Source: UBA1672 sp050633285
GTDB taxonomy: Bacteria > Pseudomonadota > Alphaproteobacteria > Micavibrionales > Micavibrionaceae
Assembly: GCA_050633285.1 (NCBI GenBank)
Contig: JBOEGG010000001.1
Span: forward strand, 248,001 to 312,000
Reading direction: 5' to 3'
Length of the DNA: 64,000 bases
The notes beneath the pieces were generated by a model. The model searched no databases. It was not told where the DNA came from and saw nothing but the letters and a program-made list of their open reading frames with translations. Position numbers and translations under genes: made by a program. Below, piece after piece: positions 1 through 8,766 of the stretch; the first letter of the stretch is position 1; each line of letters begins with the position of its first letter.

Positions 1-2
1 AA

Positions 3-806
3 AGCCACCTCAACGAAGCTGCCCTCGACATAACCGTAAAAGATCCGCAAGACCGCGCCTATTTTGGTAATGCCTTACAAGCATCTGAACTTTCAACAGG
101 AACACTACGCCGGTTACACGGCGGCAATATCCGTGAATTAGAAGGGTTTGAAGACGGAAAATGGTGGGTACAGGACGCTTCCGCCGCAATTCCCGCAACT
201 TTACTTGGCGATATAAAAGGTCAAAGCGTCATTGATATGTGTGCCGCCCCTGGCGGTAAAACATTACAACTCGCCGCAATAGGTGCGCACGTCACCGCAA
301 TTGATCGCTCCGCCCAGCGCCTAAAACGCTTGGAAGAAAATTTGGAGCGTATGGGACTGGAAGAGCATGTGAAAATCGAAGCCGCAGACTCCGCCGCATG
401 GAACCCTATAGATGCACCAAGCCTCATATTATTAGATGCACCCTGTTCTGCAACCGGTACAATGCGCCGCCACCCTGATACCGGATATCTAAAATCTGAA
501 AAAGACATCACAGGACTATCATCTATCCAGACACGATTACTCACCCATGCAGCCGATATTTTGGCAATCGGCGGAACAATCATTTACTGCACTTGCTCTT
601 TACAAAAAGATGAAGGAGAGCGACAAATTGAAAACTTCCTTGCACAAAACCCAAACTTCACACGCCGCCCTGTCGAAGCACATGAAATTGGCGATTATGA
701 TGAATTGATTAATGAGAATGGTGATTTACGTATATTGCCTCAACACCTTGCATCACAAGGTGGAATGGATGGGTTCTTCATCTCTCGTCTAACAAAAGTG
801 AGCTAA
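3..806 (+). CDS. rsmB: 16S rRNA m5C967 methyltransferase RsmB (5' end missing)
   Basis: C-terminal two thirds of the Sun/RsmB SAM-dependent cytosine-5 methyltransferase that modifies 16S rRNA. The frame is open through the left window edge, so the start lies outside. Seen: the DASAAIPA segment, the SAM-binding motif CAAPGGKT near base 240, the motif IV cysteine in LDAPCSATG near 435, and the second catalytic cysteine in YCTCSLQ near 588, which are the two cysteines used by this family. The N-terminal NusB-like RNA-binding domain is not in the window. It converges on the next gene with only four bases between stops. Confidence 0.95.
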   Translation, partial: SHLNEAALDITVKDPQDRAYFGNALQASELSTGTLRRLHGGNIRELEGFEDGKWWVQDASAAIPATLLGDIKGQSVIDMCAAPGGKTLQLAAIGAHVTAIDRSAQRLKRLEENLERMGLEEHVKIEAADSAAWNPIDAPSLILLDAPCSATGTMRRHPDTGYLKSEKDITGLSSIQTRLLTHAADILAIGGTIIYCTCSLQKDEGERQIENFLAQNPNFTRRPVEAHEIGDYDELINENGDLRILPQHLASQGGMDGFFISRLTKVS

Positions 807-810
807 AACC

Positions 811-1659
811 TTACGAAGCCATCCCCGGTAATTGATATTCAGAAGCATTGGCCGCAACAAGGTCAGCTTCTACAGCCTGTGTCATACGAATAGTCTCTAA
901 AGAATCCGCGCCATTATGCTCATCCGCACGAATAAATGCAGTGCTTAATTCCGCACCAACATCCATTTTTCCTTCTTCAACAACATCATAGGATGAAGAC
1001 GAAGATACAGAAGACACTTTATCATCCTGAGAAAGCACCGCTTCAGAATCGTTCATACCTCTTTCTGCCTGATACGACTGTGCTGCCACCACACTTGGGG
1101 TCGGAGGCAACGTTGGCAAAACATCGTTCAATTCGTCCTTATACTCTTGCTGACCCAACATATCCTGATACGGCTTCACAGCCACCTCTGAATTCTCCGC
1201 ATAATAACGTGCCATCTCTTCAATATTCTCAAGACTACGTGGAATTTCCGCCGTAACATTCTGCAATTGTGCACCATCAAACCCTTGCGCCTTTAACGCA
1301 TCCTGATAACGCATAATTTCCGGTGTCATGTGCTCCATATAATAAGAGACTTCTGCTAACTCCGTGGGTTCAAGCGGGATATTCGTAATAAATACCTCAC
1401 GCTGCCCCTCACTAAGCGGTTCACTAAGTGCGTTAAAATAATTATCGCATGCATCAAGATAACGATCTGCCTGATCCGCAACAAACTCACGATCATGCGC
1501 CTGAAGATTCAATTCTTCTACAGTATCCGGTTGATTTTGTTGCAATTTTTCGATGAGTTCAGGCCGTTGCAAAGAATCAGCAAGGGCAACATTCGCACGC
1601 CCCCACCTCTCAACACTTTGATCATAAGCTTCCTGATCATAACCCATAAGATAAATCAC
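811..1659 (-). CDS. acidic orphan protein, unknown function
   Basis: A 282-residue protein that I do not recognise. It is acidic and Gln/Glu/Asp-rich, has no signal peptide or membrane segment, and looks mostly helical up to about residue 170. A low-complexity linker with PTLPPTP and a serine run follows, then an acidic tail. A shorter start at MGYDQ (residue 5) is equally plausible. It sits alone, tail-to-tail with rsmB, and belongs to the set of isolated orphan genes that recur through this window. No function is proposed. Confidence 0.7.
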   Translation of the reverse strand: MIYLMGYDQEAYDQSVERWGRANVALADSLQRPELIEKLQQNQPDTVEELNLQAHDREFVADQADRYLDACDNYFNALSEPLSEGQREVFITNIPLEPTELAEVSYYMEHMTPEIMRYQDALKAQGFDGAQLQNVTAEIPRSLENIEEMARYYAENSEVAVKPYQDMLGQQEYKDELNDVLPTLPPTPSVVAAQSYQAERGMNDSEAVLSQDDKVSSVSSSSSYDVVEEGKMDVGAELSTAFIRADEHNGADSLETIRMTQAVEADLVAANASEYQLPGMAS

Positions 1660-2044
1660 ACCCTTTAATTTTATTATATATGAAAAATTTTAACATAACG
1701 ATGTGCAATTTGTAAAATGCAAATAAGGAAGACTAAACTCATCATCTAATTTTTGAAGCAAATCACACGCCTTCTCACACTCAAATAATGTTGTATTTAG
1801 ATACCCGCTCATACTGTATTAAAATTTACTTCTTATATTTATTTGAAAAACAGATTGGTACGATAAAGGACGCAAGTTTACGTTACATCTCACCATTCTG
1901 TAAACAGGCACAAAATTAGCCTGTGGATATCTTGTTAAAAATCTGGTACATTTTCTATGTAATCTATAGATTACGCATCTGCCGATTCGGGTAGATTTCC
2001 AGTTTTAATTCCTGTCACCCCAGACACTGTATTTGAGTATAAAC
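1660..2044. promoter_or_regulatory. AT-rich divergent intergenic region with a 16-bp palindrome upstream of rpe
   Basis: No convincing gene lies in these 385 bases. A perfect 16-bp palindrome, GTAATCTATAGATTAC, is at 1959-1974, about 70 bases before rpe. A 6-bp inverted repeat, ACAGGC/GCCTGT, occupies 1904-1924, and TGTGGATAT at 1922-1930 is one base from a DnaA box. The region must carry the promoters of rpe and of the leftward orphan gene. An operator function for the palindrome is inference. Confidence 0.45.
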
Positions 2045-2704
2045 ATGACCACACAAAATATCCGCATTGCCCCATCAATCCTATCCGCTGATTTTTCAAA
2101 ATTGGGCGAGGAAGTTGCCGCGATTGATAAGGCTGGTGCCGAATATATTCACATCGATGTCATGGATGGACATTTCGTGCCGAACCTGACCTTCGGCGCC
2201 CCTGTGGTAAAGGCCATCCGCAAATCGACACAGAAAACATTTGATGTCCATCTCATGATCTCACCTGTTGATTATCTCATTGATGATTTCGTAGATGCCG
2301 GTTCAGATATTATAACTGCCCATGTTGAGGCAGGCCCTCACCTACATCGCACCTTACAACATATCAAAGCCAAAGGCGTGAAAGCAGGCGTATCCCTTAA
2401 CCCGCACACCCCGATTGAATCTATTAAACATGTCATGGATATGGTTGACCTCATCCTAATCATGACTGTAAACCCCGGTTTTGGAGGACAAAGCTTCATC
2501 CCCGTATTAGATAAAATTTCCGAAACACGTCGCATGATTAACGAAACAGGTCGTGATATCGATTTGGAAGTTGATGGTGGCGTCAATCCACAAACAGCCA
2601 AACAAGTTATCGAAGCCGGGGCCAATGTTTTGGTCGCTGGAACTGCCGTTTTCAAAGACGGGCCTGAGAAATACGCCCAAAATATTCAGGCTCTTCGATC
2701 TTAA
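2045..2704 (+). CDS. rpe: ribulose-phosphate 3-epimerase
   Basis: Interconverts ribulose 5-phosphate and xylulose 5-phosphate in the pentose phosphate pathway. The 219-residue TIM barrel shows the family signatures APSILSADF at the N-terminus, HIDVMDGHFVPN (metal and catalytic Asp/His), HLMI, MTVNPGFGGQ in the phosphate-binding loop and LEVDGG with the second catalytic aspartate. I chose ATG 2045 because the upstream in-frame TTG at 2033 adds only four residues. No strong Shine-Dalgarno is visible. The order rsmB, rpe, heparinase-like gene is common in alphaproteobacteria, although here an orphan separates the first two. Confidence 0.97.
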   Translation: MTTQNIRIAPSILSADFSKLGEEVAAIDKAGAEYIHIDVMDGHFVPNLTFGAPVVKAIRKSTQKTFDVHLMISPVDYLIDDFVDAGSDIITAHVEAGPHLHRTLQHIKAKGVKAGVSLNPHTPIESIKHVMDMVDLILIMTVNPGFGGQSFIPVLDKISETRRMINETGRDIDLEVDGGVNPQTAKQVIEAGANVLVAGTAVFKDGPEKYAQNIQALRS

Positions 2705-2756
2705 ACATAACAATCGTCGCTTTCCTGCATAACACGGACAAAGCATAAGCGACATA

Positions 2757-2812
2757 ACGTAGTCTCCTCTACGTCAGCAGCACTAACAGTCCGAAAGTAA
2801 CTATTAGGAGGT
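2757..2812 (+). promoter_or_regulatory. leader hairpin and strong RBS of the heparinase-like gene
   Basis: A perfect 6-bp hairpin (ACGTAG 2757-2762 with CTACGT 2769-2774) carries CTCCT in its loop. The gene's strong Shine-Dalgarno TAGGAGGT is at 2805-2812, four bases before ATG 2817. The loop could pair with AGGAG and modulate initiation; this is inference. Confidence 0.4.
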
Positions 2813-2816
2813 CTCT

Positions 2817-4445
2817 ATGCCTTTTCATTTGATAGATACATTAAAAGATAAAGCAGGCCAAATGGCCTATAACACTCTCTTCTATGACTGGAGCTTACGA
2901 GATGCTGTGCCCGATCGCCTTGTCGTTCGCCCTGTTGACCCATGGCCGGGAGATGCACAAAAAGCCAAAGACCTACTCCACGCCGCAGGGGTAGAAGAGC
3001 GCACAGGCCCAACATGGCACAATGAATGGTGGGCGCCTGAAAATGCAGACCAAATTTGGCAATCCCATATGCATAGCTTCGTCTGGCTACGTGACTTACG
3101 CGCCCTTGATGGTGCTATTGCCAGAGAACAAGGCCGCCTGATGATCGAAAGCTGGATCGAACATTATCCAAGTTGGAACGCCCAAAGCTGGCGCGCAGAT
3201 CTAATCGCACAACGCCTATCCATGTGGATCTGTCATTATGAGTTTTTCTGTGCCCATGCAAATGAAGATTTCCAAGACAATTTACTTGCTTCAATAGTCA
3301 AACAAGCAAAACACCTAAGCAATACACTCGGCGCACCGACAGGGCTTAACAAACTCAATGCAATCAAAGGCCTGCTTTATTCCGGCATTGCCCTCGAAGG
3401 GCATGAAAGATGGATCGAACAAGCCCTCGAAGCGTTAGAAAACGCCACGCACAAACAAATTTTATCAGACGGCGGACATACATCACGCAGTCCTGAAACC
3501 ATGCTTGACGCACTGGAAATCATGGTCGATATACGCTCTGCCCTAAAAGCCGGCGCATACCCTGTTCCTGATTTCCTGACTGACGCAATCGTCAATATGA
3601 GCAGTGCACTACGAACATTACGATACCGCGATCGAAAATTGGGTCTGTTTCATGGCACGCAAGAAGGCGACATTACTGCAATTGATTCTATTCTTGCACA
3701 GGCTGGTACACACACAAAAACAAAGAAAAGCTTACCGGACACAGGCTATGAACGCTTAGAACTAGGACGCAGCCTCCTGCTCATGGATACCGGCGCAGCC
3801 CCACACAACCCATATGATAAACGATCACATGCCTCTGCGCTTGCATTTGAATTTTGCTATGGTAAGGAACGCCTTTTTGTTTCATGCGGATCTCATCCGA
3901 CATCAGCAGAATGGCAAGATGCCCTACGCTCTACTGCCGCACACAATACCGCATGCCTTGATATGAGAAATTCTTGCGAAATCAGAAAAGACGGGCATTT
4001 CGGACGAAAGGTTACAAACACAACAATACATCGCGAAGAAACAAAAGATGCCGCCCTTCTGATCGCGTCACATAATGGATATGTTCCCCTTAACGGTATC
4101 ACGCACACACGCAAACTTTATATCTCTGATGAAGGCCACGATTTACGTGGCGAAGATGATTTCACATGCGCTTTCGAGCTTATCAAACCGGTTGAAACAT
4201 CACTCCGTTTCCACTTACACCCAAATGTGCAAGCTTCTTTCATAAAAGAGGATGAAGAGATCTTATTACGGATGCCTGGTGGCATCGGGTGGCGTTTTAA
4301 ACGCTCTGCCGGCGTTCTCGCCATCGAAGACAGCCTATATCTGGGTGAGGGGTATACACCACGTAAAACCAAGCAAATCGCCATTTACGGACAAATGAGT
4401 GAAGATGAAGCATGCGTGAAATGGTCACTCAAGCGCGAAGGGTAA
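2817..4445 (+). CDS. heparinase II/III-like protein
   Basis: A 542-residue protein of the alphaproteobacterial heparinase II/III-like family, named for similarity to polysaccharide lyases that fold as an alpha/alpha toroid followed by a beta-sandwich. Seen: a Trp-rich helical N-terminal half (residues about 60-250) and a beta-rich C-terminal half starting near GYERLELGRSLLLMDTG. The region around SAHASALAFEF and AAHNTACLDM matches the usual start of the sandwich domain. No signal peptide is visible. The native substrate is unknown. The location just after rpe, two genes from rsmB, is the classical position of this family. The start is fixed by an excellent RBS. Confidence 0.88.
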   Translation: MPFHLIDTLKDKAGQMAYNTLFYDWSLRDAVPDRLVVRPVDPWPGDAQKAKDLLHAAGVEERTGPTWHNEWWAPENADQIWQSHMHSFVWLRDLRALDGAIAREQGRLMIESWIEHYPSWNAQSWRADLIAQRLSMWICHYEFFCAHANEDFQDNLLASIVKQAKHLSNTLGAPTGLNKLNAIKGLLYSGIALEGHERWIEQALEALENATHKQILSDGGHTSRSPETMLDALEIMVDIRSALKAGAYPVPDFLTDAIVNMSSALRTLRYRDRKLGLFHGTQEGDITAIDSILAQAGTHTKTKKSLPDTGYERLELGRSLLLMDTGAAPHNPYDKRSHASALAFEFCYGKERLFVSCGSHPTSAEWQDALRSTAAHNTACLDMRNSCEIRKDGHFGRKVTNTTIHREETKDAALLIASHNGYVPLNGITHTRKLYISDEGHDLRGEDDFTCAFELIKPVETSLRFHLHPNVQASFIKEDEEILLRMPGGIGWRFKRSAGVLAIEDSLYLGEGYTPRKTKQIAIYGQMSEDEACVKWSLKREG

Positions 4446-4527
4446 ATTAGAATTCACTAATTTTTCTGGCAAAATAATTCTGTATTCGATATTCTCGTAA
4501 AAAATAAACAAATGCGAGCACAGCATA

Positions 4528-5409
4528 ATGGGGCAAACAACATTACAGGGTGAATATAACCATGCACAGCACGAGCTAAAGTGTAAAACGATAGACGCAC
4601 GCCCGTCGACCTCGCATGATGACATACAAAACATAGACCACCTTCGTGCACTTGTAACAGATGCCTTCAAAAATGGTGCAATACAAGAACCCATATATGG
4701 CGAAGATAAAATTCTGGCTTATGAATCTTTGGCACGCCCAAAAGACAAAACAAAAGAATACTCAATCGGCGCGTTATCACAGGCATATTATGACATCGGC
4801 AGAGCAGTAGAATTTGACGTACTAACATGCTCCATCGGCCTAGACTATGCCAAAGAAAATAAAAAACTTCCTGTAACACTCAACACATCTGTAGAATCAG
4901 TGCTATCGCCTGTTTTTTGGAAAAAAATGGAAAAGCATTTCAAAGATAACGGTATAAGTCCCGGACAAGTTATTTTCGAAATTCTGGAACATGATGTCGA
5001 TATAAATACAGATATATCTCATTTAAGAGATTTAAAAGAGCAGGGCTATCGCTTTGCTTTAGATGATTTCTCAATTGGGCAAGATCACGAAAATCGCTTG
5101 ATCGTTTTTTGTGATCTTGTTGACTTCATCAAAATTGATGGCCCCCTTGTTCGTGCAGGTCTTGGTGAGACAGGTGAAGAGACCCATAATTTCACAGAAG
5201 AACAATTTCTCGAAACAATAAATACACTGCAAGAACGTGCACCTCATGCGCAATTGATCGCCGAACGCACAAGATCACCATACGAAGCAATTATATTATT
5301 CGAAATGGGTATTGATGGCGTACAAGGTCTGAAATTAGAAGCCGAAGACTTTTATTACACACCAGAAGCAAGAGAGCTTGAAAATACTAGCCGCATAGAA
5401 CTATCATAG
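4528..5409 (+). CDS. EAL-domain protein, probable cyclic-di-GMP phosphodiesterase
   Basis: A 293-residue stand-alone EAL domain with about 50 residues of leader. The name-giving motif reads ESL (Y-E66-S-L), but the metal and catalytic positions are all present: E66, N119 in LNTS, E151/E154 in FEILE, D179/D180 in LDDFS, K202 in IKIDG, E246 in IAER and Q266 in VQG. It is therefore probably active against c-di-GMP rather than a pure sensor. No membrane segment or GGDEF domain is seen. It lies between the heparinase-like gene and radA on the same strand, with no clear operon link. Confidence 0.88.
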   Translation: MGQTTLQGEYNHAQHELKCKTIDARPSTSHDDIQNIDHLRALVTDAFKNGAIQEPIYGEDKILAYESLARPKDKTKEYSIGALSQAYYDIGRAVEFDVLTCSIGLDYAKENKKLPVTLNTSVESVLSPVFWKKMEKHFKDNGISPGQVIFEILEHDVDINTDISHLRDLKEQGYRFALDDFSIGQDHENRLIVFCDLVDFIKIDGPLVRAGLGETGEETHNFTEEQFLETINTLQERAPHAQLIAERTRSPYEAIILFEMGIDGVQGLKLEAEDFYYTPEARELENTSRIELS

Positions 5410-5442
5410 AGACATCTTCAATTCTGATAGTTTCGAGATAAA

Positions 5443-6828
5443 ATGGCCAAAGCTCAAAAATCCTATATCTGCCAATCTTGTGGCGCAACATCAACACGAT
5501 GGGCGGGTAAATGTGATACCTGCAATGAATGGAACACACTTCAAGAAGAAACAGCAGATGCCTCCGTACCAAAAGGGTTAAGCGGTAAACAAAAAGGACG
5601 CGTCATTGATTTTGTAGATTTACGCAATGACCAAAGCAAAACCTACCCACGCCACCAAACCAAAATAGAGGAATTCGACCGTGTCACAGGCGGTGGCCTT
5701 GTCCCTGGCGCCGCTATCTTAATCGGGGGTGATCCGGGAATCGGCAAATCAACGTTGCTCTTACAATCCGTATGCGCTCTTACAAATAACAAAGTAGGGT
5801 GCGTATATGTATCTGGCGAAGAATCAACAGACCAAATTCGAATGCGCGCCAACCGTTTAGGGCTTGGTGAAACTGCGGTGCGTTTGGCTGCCGCCACAAA
5901 TGTGCGTGATATATTAGAATCCGTAAAAGCCGAAAAAGATATACAACTCCTTGTTATCGATTCAATCCAAACCATGTATGTCGATAATATCGACAGCGCA
6001 CCGGGAACCGTCACGCAAGTACGAACATCCGCGCAGGAAATCATCCGTATGGCAAAAACCCGTGGTATTGCTGTAGTGTTCGTCGGCCACGTAACCAAAG
6101 ATGGACAGATCGCAGGCCCACGTGTTTTAGAACATCTCGTTGATACTGTTTTATATTTCGAAGGCGACCGCAGCCACCAATTCCGTATCTTGCGCGCCGT
6201 TAAAAACCGTTTTGGCCCAACGGATGAAATAGGGGTCTTCGAAATGGCAGAGCAGGGACTAATCGAAGTTGCGAACCCTTCTGCGCTTTTCCTCTCTCAA
6301 CGACATGAAGATGCCGCAGGTAGCGCCGTCCTCGCAGCATTAGAAGGCACACGTCCACTGCTCGTTGAGGTGCAAGCCCTCGTCGCGCCATCATCTCTGG
6401 CATCACCGCGCCGCTCTGTTTTAGGGTGGGACAATAACCGTCTTGCCATGATTGTGGCCGTTCTGGAAACGCGATGCGGTATATCACTCTCATCACATGA
6501 TATCTTCCTGAACATCGCAGGTGGTATCCGCATTAACGAACCCGCCGCAGATTTAGCCGTTGCCGCCGCATTAATCAGTGCACTTAGTACAGTGCCACTA
6601 CCCGCAGATACGGTATTCTTCGGTGAAATCGGCCTTGCCGGAGAAGTTCGCCAAGTTGCACAACCCGATGTCCGCCTCAAAGAGTCATCCAAACTCGGAT
6701 TCGAACGCGCAACAATTCCAAAGTTAAACAAAAAAACTGCAAATAAAAATAATGCCATCCGTGTAAACGAAGTAACCCATGTCCGCCAACTCGGTAAAAT
6801 TTTAGGAGTAGGCGGAGAAGAAGAGTAA
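5443..6828 (+). CDS. radA: DNA repair protein RadA
   Basis: Homologous-recombination helicase of the RadA/Sms family, acting on recombination intermediates. Seen: an N-terminal C4 zinc finger (Cys 10, 13, 24, 27), Walker A GGDPGIGKST at residues 95-104, the RadA-specific KNRFG motif near residue 255 and a C-terminal Lon-protease-like domain lacking the protease serine/lysine dyad. The 461-residue length is normal. The start lies 33 bases after the EAL gene. A strong hairpin terminator follows immediately. Confidence 0.97.
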   Translation: MAKAQKSYICQSCGATSTRWAGKCDTCNEWNTLQEETADASVPKGLSGKQKGRVIDFVDLRNDQSKTYPRHQTKIEEFDRVTGGGLVPGAAILIGGDPGIGKSTLLLQSVCALTNNKVGCVYVSGEESTDQIRMRANRLGLGETAVRLAAATNVRDILESVKAEKDIQLLVIDSIQTMYVDNIDSAPGTVTQVRTSAQEIIRMAKTRGIAVVFVGHVTKDGQIAGPRVLEHLVDTVLYFEGDRSHQFRILRAVKNRFGPTDEIGVFEMAEQGLIEVANPSALFLSQRHEDAAGSAVLAALEGTRPLLVEVQALVAPSSLASPRRSVLGWDNNRLAMIVAVLETRCGISLSSHDIFLNIAGGIRINEPAADLAVAAALISALSTVPLPADTVFFGEIGLAGEVRQVAQPDVRLKESSKLGFERATIPKLNKKTANKNNAIRVNEVTHVRQLGKILGVGGEEE

Positions 6829-6831
6829 ATA

Positions 6832-6865
6832 AAAAGCCTGACACAAACGAATGCATCAGGCTTTT
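6832..6865 (+). terminator. intrinsic terminator after radA
   Basis: A perfect 10-bp stem, AAAAGCCTGA with TCAGGCTTTT, with a 14-base loop starts three bases after the radA stop. The A and T runs flanking the stem make it usable from both strands, so it may also end the convergent LRR gene. Confidence 0.85.
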
Positions 6866-6894
6866 ACAAAACACCATTATTTTAAAAGAACAAT

Positions 6895-7698
6895 TTATTC
6901 CGCCGGAGCATCACAGCTTTTCGGCCCCCAAACTTTTGCATCCTCTGCCAAAACGGACTTAAGCTGCTCTATTTGTTCACACGGAATATCTCCCTTACCG
7001 CGAACACCAACCTTCTTCAATTTTATATTCTCCATCAAAGGCGTAACATCATGTACGGCATTGGAATAAACTTGAAACTCTCTTAATTTTGGTTTTCCTG
7101 CAAATGCACTGATATCCTTAATATTATTATAATTCAATGTCACATCCTCAAGATGCTCAAGAGACGTAAAAACATCAACATTTTCAATATCATTCATCAT
7201 CAGACCAACAATTTTCAAATTACTCAAAGCCTCCACACCGGATAAATCCTGTATACCCGCTTTATTCGCCTGCAATTCCTCTAGGGAGATAAGTTTTTCA
7301 ATCCCCTTTAACGATGTAAGGTTCTTATTATTCGCAACTGAAATAACACGTAATTTATCAAGCTCGGGAATAGTCTCAAGCGAGGCCAAGGCATTATCCT
7401 GTAAATACAACTCTTCCAAATTAACAAGATCCGCAAGAGTAGAAAGGTCATCAATTTTTGCACCCTGACAAATCAAATATTTGAGTTCTACACGTTCCCT
7501 CACACCCTTATCTGCCATACTTTCTTGCACACAAATATCGATCGCAGAAAGTGGAGCAGCCTCAACGTCCTCTACATTTTCTTCCACACCTACTTCAATT
7601 TCTTTTTCAATCACCGATACCGGTTGATTCAATGAGACAAGAAGAAACGCCCCACCAAAAGATAATATAAAGACAGCTATAACAACTTTAAATGACAT
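6895..7698 (-). CDS. leucine-rich-repeat protein with N-terminal membrane anchor
   Basis: A 267-residue protein with a hydrophobic N-terminal segment (about residues 5-24, signal anchor or uncleaved signal), an acidic linker, and at least five leucine-rich repeats of about 22 residues of the SDS22/internalin type (LVNLEELYLQDN, LISLEELQANK, LSNLKIVGLMMND, LEHLEDVTLNYNN, KPKLREFQVYSN). It is expected to face the periplasm and bind a protein partner. Cysteines flank the repeat block (C56 and C76, two near the C-terminus). It is convergent with radA and 34 bases downstream of holA on the same strand. The ligand is unknown. Confidence 0.82.
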   Translation of the reverse strand: MSFKVVIAVFILSFGGAFLLVSLNQPVSVIEKEIEVGVEENVEDVEAAPLSAIDICVQESMADKGVRERVELKYLICQGAKIDDLSTLADLVNLEELYLQDNALASLETIPELDKLRVISVANNKNLTSLKGIEKLISLEELQANKAGIQDLSGVEALSNLKIVGLMMNDIENVDVFTSLEHLEDVTLNYNNIKDISAFAGKPKLREFQVYSNAVHDVTPLMENIKLKKVGVRGKGDIPCEQIEQLKSVLAEDAKVWGPKSCDAPAE

Positions 7699-7731
7699 AA
7701 TTTTTACACTTTCCCACTTTGTAATTTTAAC

Positions 7732-8748
7732 CTATCGGCTTTTACTAATCGCCAGAATAGCCTGTGAACATAACGTTTCAACGGGCATACCTGTTTGCTT
7801 ACATTGACCCTCTAATTCTGTCAACTTAGACAGTATCTGATTAAGAGCAGAAATCGACCAACTATTCAACTGCCCTTTAAATTGTGGCGCTTGTTTAAAA
7901 AAAACAGGAGGTGACAATTTTTTCATCGCACTATCAATATCCATTCCATCTTGTATATAAGACTTCGTCATATGCAGCCGCCTGAAATGATTTTGTAGCG
8001 CACGCAATATCGCAACGAATGCTGTACCCTCTTCCATTAAGGTCGCATACGCCTTTAACGCCGCGGCACTATTACGTCCTGCGACATTGTGAACCAAATC
8101 ATCAAAACCTTGAACACCTGCCGCACCACACGCGCTTTGCACATCTATCAATGAAATTATACTCTGCTCATCCCCTTTATAGGTAATAAGCTTATCAAGT
8201 TCTGAACGAACCTTGCGCCGATCTCCGGATATGTTGGCCGAAAGCCACATAACCGCATCTTGATCAATCCTCAAACTCTCCGCTTGCAATGTCTCACGAA
8301 TAAAACGTGCAACATCACGCTCATCCTCCACATAGCATGGCACAGCCGCAGCATTCTTTGCACTCTCACACAATTTACGAAGAGAAGAACGCGGGCCCAA
8401 CTCCCCCGCCTTCAGAAGAATAAGTGCACTTTGACTTGGGTTTTCCAAATAAGCCTTCACCATGACAGTGAGCTTATCACTCGCCCCATCAACTTTAATC
8501 AGACGATCCCCCCCCATCATAGATATCGCACCAGCCTCATCGGAAAGGCGCGCAGGATCATCAGTTAAAACATCAAGAGAAAGAGCCGCGACATTAAAGG
8601 GGTCATTCAAATCCTCAACCACGCTTTTACCAATTACATCACTACGCTCGCTCACCAAACCAATATCCGGCCCGTAAACAAGAATAACTCTAGCCACCTT
8701 GTCCGGTGACTTTACAAATGCTTCTAACTGGCGAAAAGGGATCTTCAT
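7732..8748 (-). CDS. holA: DNA polymerase III delta subunit
   Basis: Clamp-loader delta subunit that opens the beta clamp during replication. The 338-residue protein begins MKIPFRQLEAFVKS and has the delta-family core: VYGPDIGLVSERSD in place of a true Walker A, the RLIKVDGASD strand, and the collar-domain region near the C-terminus. In many alphaproteobacteria holA follows lptE and leuS; here two further genes lie between it and lptE, all on the same strand. Confidence 0.93.
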   Translation of the reverse strand: MKIPFRQLEAFVKSPDKVARVILVYGPDIGLVSERSDVIGKSVVEDLNDPFNVAALSLDVLTDDPARLSDEAGAISMMGGDRLIKVDGASDKLTVMVKAYLENPSQSALILLKAGELGPRSSLRKLCESAKNAAAVPCYVEDERDVARFIRETLQAESLRIDQDAVMWLSANISGDRRKVRSELDKLITYKGDEQSIISLIDVQSACGAAGVQGFDDLVHNVAGRNSAAALKAYATLMEEGTAFVAILRALQNHFRRLHMTKSYIQDGMDIDSAMKKLSPPVFFKQAPQFKGQLNSWSISALNQILSKLTELEGQCKQTGMPVETLCSQAILAISKSR

Positions 8749-8766
8749 AATCCCACACTAAAGAGA

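Noticed and set aside
2000..2030. tRNA 3'-end-like stretch before rpe
   Set aside because: The segment looks like a T-arm at first sight, but the T stem pairs at only three of five positions and no acceptor or anticodon arm can be built.
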